Of a DNA stretch of 64,000 bases, positions 56,115 to 64,000 are shown piece after piece. The position numbers and the translations under genes were made by a program. Under the pieces are notes generated by a model. The model ran no database searches. It saw only the letters and a list, made by a program, of their open reading frames with translations, and was not told the origin of the DNA. Source of the DNA: Coniella vitis (lineage: Eukaryota > Ascomycota > Sordariomycetes > Diaporthales > Schizoparmaceae); contig WUJK01000011.1 of the NCBI GenBank assembly GCA_011317545.1, forward strand, positions 1,565,501 through 1,629,500, in the 5' to 3' direction. Every line of letters starts with the position of its first letter. Within the stretch, counting starts at the first letter, position 1.

Positions 56115-57165
56115 TAAGAGTATCTGTGTGTAGATGATGCGGTGAACTGAAAGATTTAGTACTTGCAACAGCGTTGTTGCTACTGGCATTCGATGAATAG
56201 GGAACGAGAGTCATATTCGGCCAGCAGAGGAGCCAAGAAAAGCAGATATGTACCTATTTAGTGGTCAAATGTAGTTTCTATTACCTGACGGCCTATTCTT
56301 CAGGTTGACCCAGATGGACGCCGGTGATTGAGCAGGTGAACACGGTACAAAATTGAGCGTTATTGTTGGGTAGAAGTATCTCTGAGTCTGGCCTGAGATT
56401 GCCTCAACGAATCATGTTGACCAAAGGTAGAAGAAGCTGGAGACAGGATATGATAATGTGTAATACGCTTTTATGAGCTATGATATCATGTAGAAAACCA
56501 TCGTAGTCAAGCTTGCAGGCCATTGTTCGGTAGGAGCCATCTCAAATAACTCGTTGAATTTAAACTCCTCTTCTTCTATCTATGGCGCCTAAACACACAT
56601 TGGCCTGGCCATCATGTGGTACAGCGCGCTCTTTGCTCGGACCTCTACTTCAGCTGGTGTGGCATTCCAGAGTGTGTCCCAACCATCCCCGCCCAAGTCA
56701 CGCATTCCTCCTGATTCGAAACTGCCAATCCAACATGGACTCCTCCTCTAAGAAATGAGTGCCTGAACCCCACATTGCCAGTGAAGAACAAAAGTCAAAA
56801 TCAAACACCATGCCCCTGCCAATATGGAAATCCCTGCCCCTTCCTAAAGCCTCGAATTGCTTCACATATTCAACCACTGTAGCCTGGCCAATTGATGCAA
56901 GCCATCCGTTCCTCTGTGACCGAGAGGCAGACATGCGCCAGGGTTTGCGAAGAGGATACGTCATCCCAACTCTTGGTATCGGGACTTGTGGCAGAGGGTG
57001 ATCGCAGTGGTGTCATAGAAGCAGCATTGTGACAGTAGCAAGAGGTGGAAAAAGAATTCACCGAGGTATAGCACCAGGATGAGGCCGTCGCTATGCAGTA
57101 GTGGAATGCACAAAACAATACACAAATGGTCTAGACTTTGCAGCTCAGATTCATGACACTTCTGT
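56115..57165. other. Convergent intergenic region, dioxygenase-like gene and CKS1
   Basis: 1.05 kb with no supported gene. Short frames on both strands lack motifs. It presumably holds both 3' UTRs. Confidence 0.5.
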
Positions 57166-57756
57166 TCACTGAGCTGGAGGCTGGTAGTTGAGAGGACGCC
57201 TGGGACGGTGGGTTAGCTCAATCAAGCCTTGAGCGAGACTGGTAGAAGGCGTACTTGAACAGTAGAATATGAGGCTCGGGCTCATGCACCTCGTAATGTT
57301 CCCAACCAAGACTCTGCAGCATTTGTGTTAGCACAAGTCTACCACTCCTCTCGGCACAGATCCATGCTGATGGTGACATGTTGCATTAGGCGTCGTGTCA
57401 TACCTGGGTGATGCCCATTGACCGCCACTCGTCCTCCCACAGCAACTTGAGAGTGCCCTTCTTGCTGTCAAAGTATTCTTTCGGTATCAACTTGAGCATA
57501 GCCTTTGGGAGCTGGACGTGGCGGTATTCGAATTCGCTGTCTGAGTAACTGTGCGACAAAAGAAAGCTGGTCAGTAACACCTCCGCTCAAAGGCACAGTG
57601 CACCGGGACTTCGTCGAGTCACGCGACATACCGCGAAGAATAGTGAACGTCGTTGAGGTAGTCCTCCAGGCTCTCGCGCTCGCTCTCGGTGAGGGTGCGC
57701 GGCTCGGGATTGCGACGCGATGTGTCGATACCCATCTCGCGGGCTGGAGAAGACAT
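57166..57756 (-). CDS. CKS1: Cyclin-dependent kinase regulatory subunit
   Basis: Four exons on the minus strand: 57756-57632, 57548-57404, 57313-57255 and 57199-57166, giving 120 aa. Cks1/Suc1 binds CDK1 and phosphorylated substrates in the nucleus/cytosol. Junctions rebuild the family: SSRYSDSEFEYRHVQLPK (intron 1), GITQSLGWEHYEVHEPEPH (intron 2) and HILLFKRPLNYQPP (intron 3). The last intron is 55 nt with a CTAAC branch site. Reading through it would instead end ..LLFKYAFYQSRSRLD, which is not family-like, so the spliced form was chosen. A 14-residue loop (FDSKKGTLKLLWED) before EWRSMGITQ is common in filamentous fungi. The anion-binding residues and the HEPEPHIL hinge are intact. Confidence 0.92.
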
Positions 57757-58879
57757 GTTGGGCGGGCGATGGTCGGAGTGATTATAGCGCGAGAATTGCG
57801 CACTGGGCGGAATCTGGGCGTCAGATACGTGCAGTGGACAATATCCGCGGTGCGAAAAATGGCCTCGGGTAAAGTGTGCTGCAACAAAGAGCGGAAAATT
57901 GGAAAGGAGTGGAAGTGGACGCGACACCGACAATAGCTGTGGTGGTGTATTTGTTGTTGGCGGGGTGTTGTGTTAGTGATTAGGCGGTGATGAGGTCAGG
58001 CCTGGCTGGACAATTGTTTACAGAAGTCTTCGGGGGCCTTCCAGGGAAGGTGGGGTCAAGCCTCACCCGTTCTTTGCAGGGTTGGTGCGTAGGGGCGGCA
58101 GGCGGAAAGATGCCAACCCCAAATTTGGGCCTTAGTAAATGACTTGCACAGCCTTGACATCGCCTTTCCGAGTCTACACGATACGTTCTACCAATTGACC
58201 CCTCGGAGCGCTTTCACTTTCTCGGAAGTTTTGGGATTTCGCCCATTTCAGATATTCGAGAAGTTCTTGTAGGAGTGCCTTTTTTTTCGCTAGCACCCAA
58301 GGCACATTGGAGTTGGGTGGTAGTGCGGCAGTTCCGGCGGGCTGCAGGCGGTTCCACAACCCCTGCAAAAAGCTGCCGTGAGTGGATCAGCTGACCCCCC
58401 AGCTACAGAGTACCCCCAAACTCCCTTGAGCCAGCACATTCAGGTGCCATGCCTCAGGCCCAAGTGCAAGTTACCATTGCCTGGGCCTTCTGTCACTTGA
58501 AGCGACTGCACAGACCCCGTTTGCATTTGCAGCTGATTCGCGCGTGCAGCCCTCTTCTCAAAGTTGCAGGCGCATGCTGGGCTGGATGCAAGATTGCGGC
58601 ATGACACAGCATCCGCTCTAAGTGAACAGCTTTTGTGTGTCTTTGCGGGCGCAAGGCGCGATTCTCCACGGCAGACAGCACCTCCTAGGCCCTGAGCTGC
58701 GCCTGTCCTTCCGCGCCGCCGCAGCCCCCAAGTGCGCAAGCAAAAAGTCCAGTCGCGTCGCACGTCCACCACCGCATCCACCATCGCACATCACAACCAC
58801 CACCATCGTATCTGCCCTTGACAACCACGAGCCGCCAGCTGGCCCGCATCGACCGAGAGGGCGCGCCTGTCCGCCAACC
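57757..58879. promoter_or_regulatory. Divergent promoter, CKS1 and RSC4-like gene
   Basis: 1.12 kb between start codons at 57756 (minus) and 58880 (plus). The open plus-strand frame continues upstream of 58880, but the ATG there fits the conserved N-terminus. No other gene supported. Confidence 0.5.
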
Positions 58880-61826
58880 ATGGAGAACAAGCGCAAGGCC
58901 AGCACCTCGAGAGGAGGCGGCACTGGTGCAGATAGCGACAATTTTCCAGCAGCCAAGCGGAGGAAGCTGCCCTCGGTGAGTGACATTGATTCTGTAGTTA
59001 CGTTCTTCTGCTGCTGCAGTAGCGCATTCTTTCTTTGCAACTTGTCGTCGAATCGAACGCGGCTGGAGCGCATGCGCGGGAGACAACGAAGCGCAACTAC
59101 AGGGCTTGGCCCGGAACGCCAGACGCCTGCTATCCACTTGACTTGCCAGCTTCGCGAGCCCCAGCTTGTCGTCCATACTGCAGCGAGCATGGCTTGGCTC
59201 AACACCAGGCGATCTCTCCATGATCGTGCACCCTTGGTGTCTTGACCTATGAATCGCTTGCTCCCTCCCTCTGTCGCAACAAAAGGCCTGCCCCATTGTC
59301 GCGTCGCTTGACTCAAATGACGCTGCAACGTTAATGCTAACCACCATGATTTGCGATCCAGGATTTCCCCGATCTCATGAAGGGCGAGTCGAGCGAATCT
59401 ACATCTGCACACGGTCTGCAGTTTCTCGATGCCATACGACGAACTTCTGACAAACAGTATGTCAACCTTTCCTCCCTATGAGGCCATGCACATGTTGCAC
59501 CGTCTTCGTCTCATCAATGCACCTTGTATGCCCACGCCATCAAGCCTAGTTCGCGGTATCCAAATAGAGTCTTTGGACAGCATGTCCATGTGTTTGTCCT
59601 CCATTCTGACATCCATCTACCCTTACTTAGTGGACGCGTTGTTGCCGGCTACTTTGAGAAGCTGCTACCCAAAGCAGGCAACGAAGAGTATTACAGCAAG
59701 ATCCCTATGCCCATATCCCTCCGCGTAATCGAGCGCAGGCTGTTGCGACAAGAGTTTGCGACCCTTTCGGAATTGGAGAGCTGGCTGAAGCGCATGGTCA
59801 TGAACGCCAAAGAATACTATCACAAGAATTCCACCACGTTCGAGGACGCCGAGCGAGTGAGGAAAGCTACGAGCAATTGGATGGTCAAGTTCAACCCTGC
59901 CTACAAAAAGTCCGCGACGTACGCGGCCACGCCTATACCTATACCTCCAGACTACGACGTCGAAGCCGAACTCGCCCTCGAGGAATCGGACTCAGAAGCT
60001 CCGCTGAGTCAAGCGCCGAGTCGTGCGCGGCCCAACCGACGACAGTCAAGAGCGGAAGTCGAAGAGGAGGATGCGGAAGGCGAAGACGAGGAGATGCCCG
60101 ATGCGGATGCCGATGTCGAAGCAGAAGGCGAGGAGGATGCCGAGGGCGAGGAGGCCGGGGCAGAAGCAAACCGTGCCTCTGGTCCAAGGATTGTCTTGAA
60201 ACGAAGAGGAGCGCGCTCGCAAGAGACGGAAAATACGCCTCCTACAACAGGGGAGAAAACAGACCTACAGTATTCCGAGGTGCCATACCAGGGTTTAACT
60301 TTCCAGCAAGCACAAGAGAAAATCCTGGATGCTTTAATGCGTCGCCAAGATGAAGAGTATGTCTCAGTGTGCAATCCTTTATCTGTCCGGTCTAGTCTTC
60401 GACGAAACAACATAGCTAACAGGACGCCAGTGACGAATGGCCTTATTTTGAACCTTTCATGAACTTGCCAGACAAAAGCCTAAAAGACTACTATCAGCTC
60501 ATTGAAGATCCAATGTCTCTGAAGAAACTATGGCGTGCCATTAAAGGCATGCAGGGCAGAGGTGGTGCGACTGGAATAAGCCACTTCAAGAGCTGGGCAG
60601 CCATGGAAGAAAAAGCAAGCTTGCTATGGGACAATGCTTGCTACTACAATGAAGAGGGCAGTGAGATATATGAACTAGCAAACGAGCTCAAGGTAAGAAA
60701 CCCCGTCGCCATTATGAGAGAAGAACTTCATCCCGTCATTCACTGACATTCTTCAGGATGCATTCTACGAGCAGTTCAACGAGGCAAAAGCATGTGTTGA
60801 AGAGCCCCCTCAACCCAAGATCAAACTGCGCGCACCATCCACTCAGACTGCGAGTTCCGCGCCCGGCAAGCCAAAACGTATCACGATACACGTTGGTGGT
60901 GGACGTGAAGATTCTCAAGGCTCGCCGGCGCCACAGGCAAGCGCATCTGCAACATCAACAGAAGTTCCCCCGGATGCTGCTGCGATTGCCAACGGCAACA
61001 TGACCAAACCGACCACGGCGAGTGCGGTTCCCGCAACGACCAATGCAATCCCATCGGCTATACCTACTCCGGCGGCTACTACTGCTGCTGCTACTGCTGC
61101 TGCTGCTGCTGTGAAACGGGAGGACTCGGCTCGCCAGTCCCCTATACTTCCTCCTCAAATTAGCAACGGTTACAGCGCGAGTGCATTTAGGCCTGTCATA
61201 CCACCGGTCAATGGCATGGGGCAGCAGCAACAACAACAACAACAACAACCAGGTCTACCCAACGGCCACGCATCCATACCACAATATCCTCAGAGGCCAC
61301 TATATGAGCTTAAGTACCGAGGCCCAGGAACGGGTTTGTTTACCTATCCCCCCTTTTAGCTTGGCTCGGAATGTCACTGACCAATCCGACAGATGTTGCT
61401 GAAGCTGTTTTGAAAAATGTATGCATTCGCACCACCATTGAGGATGAGGACGACCGCCGTTTTACCTTCAACGTCCCGGCCCACCCCAAACTCTTGCAAC
61501 AATCGTACACAATCACCTTAGGCCCAACCCAGTGGAAGCTTCAGATATTGCCACGGATTGCGCCCACCCTCGAAGAACAACAACGCGCATACAGGATGTT
61601 CGTCATGGTTAATGGTCAAATGCTTACGCGTGGTGTTCCTCATCCGCGGGATCCACCATTACAGAGCGGCAGCGGCGAGTCATTGTATAATGCGAATTTG
61701 CACGCTGGTGTCAATACGATTACGGTGCAGATTCTTGCGGCGCTGCCGAAGGGCCAAACGCTGCCGAACGGCTCAGATGCCGTGCTGGAGAAGGTGACGG
61801 TTCTGGCGAATGTCATTACGCAGTAG
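58880..61826 (+). CDS. RSC4-like double-bromodomain chromatin-remodelling subunit
   Basis: Six exons: 58880-58975, 59362-59456, 59631-60356, 60431-60692, 60757-61333 and 61393-61826, giving 729 aa. The N-terminus MENKRKAS...AKRRK is basic. Bromodomain 1 (about 62-160) includes HGRVVAGYFEKLLPKAGNEE and YYSKIPMPISL. An acidic, low-complexity linker (about 180-250; EEEDAEGEDEEMPDADAD) follows. Bromodomain 2 (about 290-400) includes WPYFEPFMNLPDKSLKDYYQ and DNACYYNEEGSEIY. Ala- and Gln-rich tracts precede a folded C-terminal region (about 585-729). The order matches Rsc4-type subunits of the nuclear RSC ATP-dependent remodeller, which read acetyl-lysine on histone H3. Intron 1 is unusually long (386 nt) and intron 5 has a weak GTTTGT donor. 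Confidence 0.85.
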
Positions 61827-63305
61827 CCTTTCTATGGCTCCCTTCTTCCCTTTGTTATCGCTCTCTCAAAAGGCCGAGGGTATGGGGGGGCGGAGGTTGC
61901 CTCTATTGGTGTACTCGCGCGGAGATAATCTCTAGAGGGTGTCAAGGCGGCTTCGGTTCTTTGCTGTCCTAGATATGGGCCTTATTACAGCCAAGACTTG
62001 GCGCATTGCTGTTGCTTTTTCGAGCAGAATGGCTATTTGAAGATGGGAGGTGGCAAGATGGCGAATAGAGAAGGGCACTACAGCGACTTGACGAAGATAC
62101 CGAAAGGACACTATAGCAAAAGCTTAGAACGTCCCCTGGTTCTGACAGCGGTGAAGATTATCAGGTTGCATGTGCCATATCGAGTACTTTAGTATCGTTA
62201 AATAGCGAGGTTTTGAGCCGGAAGAAATCCAGCTCGAAAACTATACTTGAGGTTGTCGAGAAGGATAAGCATAATAAGGTCATTAGGCTGAGCATCTTGT
62301 CTTGTCTATATTCGCGATATTGCGTGTTTGGTCTAAGGGCTGTTCCGGGGTCAGAATTTTGAGGTGGGCATAGGCGAAGCGTATAATATTCCCAAGTACT
62401 CAACGCGGGTCGGGAGAAGGACTAGTGGTTGGTATATGCAGTGCCGTCCCCAGCTTGAGCTCTCAAAACTTTCTCGGATCGTTAATTGCGCACAAGAAGA
62501 GGCTCTAAAGCACACATGGGAAACGCGGAGGGGCCGGGCTAGATCCGCTACACAGTCTGAAGAGCTCAAAGAATGTTGGTATCTGCACGGTGCACCTGAC
62601 TTAGGTGGGGTGTTGGGCGCGGATTTTCTGATACCTCCTGATGGCCCTACTACTATGTACTATGTATGTACATAGTAGCGCCGTTTCACTTGATTTGAGA
62701 ATTTGTGAGTGGCCAGAATGTGCTTCATTCCCAACTTTCCTTTTATATTCCAGAGTGCCAACCGACGAGTGAGAACTACGCTTTTTCATGTCTACCAGAG
62801 ACGGATGGAAGCTGTATAAGGACGATCAGGGTTGGTGATGGCTTCACAGAAAGAGGAATTGTTCTATGCCAAGGTATAAGAAGGTCTTTGGGTAACAGTG
62901 TCCAGTTGTTTGGTATAGACAATCACAATAAACAGGACGTGTATTTGCTGCGAACGGGTATACTTTCGCCACGCGGTGAAGGAGTCAAGAGATGCCGCGA
63001 CAAGAAGATAGACTGATAGACTAGGCCATGCCGGCTGCACGGATCGCAGGGCTGTCGGTGCGCTAACTGGCCGAGAAAAAAAAAGAGAGGGAAGAGAGAA
63101 AAAAACTTTCTTGCAGGGCCTTTGGCTCGCCCCACGTTTTCCGAGCGATTCAAAACCCCCCATCTGCGGCCAGCCTTTTTTATAAAGGGAAAATTTCCTA
63201 CAGCCCGCAGCCCTTCTTGTCCTCCTTCCTGCCGTCAACCCTCAATCACCACCTCATCCTCCCTTCCTTCTTTTCCCCCCATATCCCACACAGACCTCAT
63301 TCAAG
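61827..63305. promoter_or_regulatory. Intergenic, HSP70 upstream region
   Basis: 1.48 kb with no supported gene. It contains a short GTACTATGTATGTACATAGTAG palindromic stretch near 62655-62675, an A/G-rich tract near 63075-63105, and just before the next gene a TATA box and a CT-rich leader. Confidence 0.55.
63181..63187 (+). promoter_or_regulatory. TATA box of the SSB-type HSP70 gene
   Basis: TATAAAG follows a T run at 125 bp before the ATG. A pyrimidine-rich leader (CCTCC/CTTCC) fills 63210-63300, typical of highly expressed fungal genes. Position and context support it; no experiment. Confidence 0.5.
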
Positions 63306-64000
63306 ATGGCCGAGGAAGTTTACGACGGTGCCATTGGCATTGACTTGGGTAGGTCTTTACGTCCACATCTCGCACCGGTGCGCCGTCGTCGCAGGCTTCG
63401 AACGCGTACGGAAAATAATGTGCGTTGCTGACAATCATCCATCACAACAGGTACCACCTACTCTTGCGTGGCCACCTACGAGGGCACCAATGTCGAGATC
63501 ATCGCCAACGAGCAGGGTTCTTTCACCACCCCTTCCTTCGTCTCTTTCACCGAGTCGGAGCGGTTAATTGGTGAGGCTGCCAAGAACCAGGCTGCCATGA
63601 ACCCCATCAACACCGTCTTCGATGTCAAGTAGGTTTTACCGCGAGAGTCTTGAAAAAACAGAACGAAATACAAACAACACAAGGACAATATCTAATATGG
63701 TGTGAAAACAGGCGTCTGATCGGTCGCCGCTTCGATGACCCTACCGTCAAGAAGGACAGAGAGTCGTGGCCCTTCAAGGTCGTCGACGATGCCGGCAACC
63801 CCAAGATCGAGGTCGAGTACCTCGGCGAGACCAAGCAGTTCTCTGCTCAGGAGATCTCTGCTATGGTTCTGACCAAGGTGAGTTCTTTGTCTTTTTATTC
63901 AACTTGACTCATTCGAAGGCGGTGCTAATCATCTCCCAACAAACAGATGAAGGAGATTGCCGAGACCAAGCTGGGCAAGAAGGTTGAGAAGGCTGTTATC
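63306..64000 (+). CDS. SSB1: Ribosome-associated HSP70, SSB type (5' part)
   Basis: Exons 63306-63348, 63451-63628, 63712-63877 and 63947 onward; the gene runs off the window end after about 152 codons. The start [20 protein letters not shown] contains the Hsp70 phosphate-1 loop ([13 protein letters not shown]). RLIGRRFDDPTVKKD and SAQEISAMVLTKMKEIAE are further ATPase-domain signatures. [28 protein letters not shown] favours the Ssb subfamily, which binds ribosomes and nascent chains in the cytosol, over Ssa or ER BiP (no signal peptide). Three introns close to the 5' end are spliced in frame. Substrate-binding domain and C-terminus are outside the window. Confidence 0.9.

Noticed and set aside
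57218..57254. CKS1 ending ..KYAFYQSRSRLD by read-through
   Set aside because: Splicing a 55-nt intron with a CTAAC branch site gives the conserved KRPLNYQPP end.
1..64000. CRISPR arrays, rRNA, bacterial operons
   Set aside because: None seen. Spliceosomal introns, fungal protein families and RIP identify nuclear fungal DNA.

Overview
This window is a piece of a filamentous ascomycete genome (Pezizomycotina, most likely Sordariomycetes). The genes have short spliceosomal introns of about 55-200 nt with GTANGT/GTGAGT donors. The gene set is fungal (CKS1, RSC4-like, ERO1, USB1, DPH2, SSB-type HSP70, Pal1-like). One long AT-rich block shows RIP (repeat-induced point mutation), which is specific to fungi. 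All exon models were built by hand from splice signals, reading frame and family knowledge; each spliced length is divisible by three.

Layout. (1) 1-5.4 kb: a small metabolic group made of a SnoaL-like protein (+), an opine-dehydrogenase-like oxidoreductase (-) and a six-exon MCT-type MFS transporter (+). The last two share a divergent promoter. (2) 5.43-28.92 kb: a gene-free retrotransposon nest heavily depleted in CpA/TpG. One Ty3/gypsy element (E1, minus strand, about 7.7 kb without its insertions) was entered by a plus-strand chromovirus (E2, 7,456 bp), a minus-strand chromovirus (E3, 7,261 bp) and two 513-bp TRIM-like miniature LTR elements in opposite orientation. The four nested insertions each have a 5-bp target-site duplication (TSD), and the outer element has a 4-5-bp one. 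At two junctions the host element's reading frame is restored when the insert and one TSD copy are removed. (3) 29.7-33.6 kb: a SAM methyltransferase and a BNR_4-type protein. (4) 34.7-39.9 kb: a divergent gene pair, a NACHT/ankyrin NLR (-) and a 287-aa HeLo-like/PigL_N protein (+). Both carry what look like HET-s-related amyloid motifs, one at the N-terminus of the NLR and two at the C-terminus of the partner. This is the architecture of fungal NLR/cell-death-effector signalling pairs and the most interesting system here. (5) 40-64 kb: mostly housekeeping genes (an unknown 481-aa protein, DPH2, Pal1-like, USB1, ERO1, a flavin monooxygenase, a DOPA-4,5-dioxygenase-like protein, CKS1, an RSC4-like double-bromodomain protein, and the first exons of an SSB-type HSP70 cut by the window end).

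Limits. No alignment or search could be run. Family names come from motif recognition. Base-composition statements are from reading, not counting. Boundaries inside the RIP-degraded block are exact only for the LTRs and TSDs.
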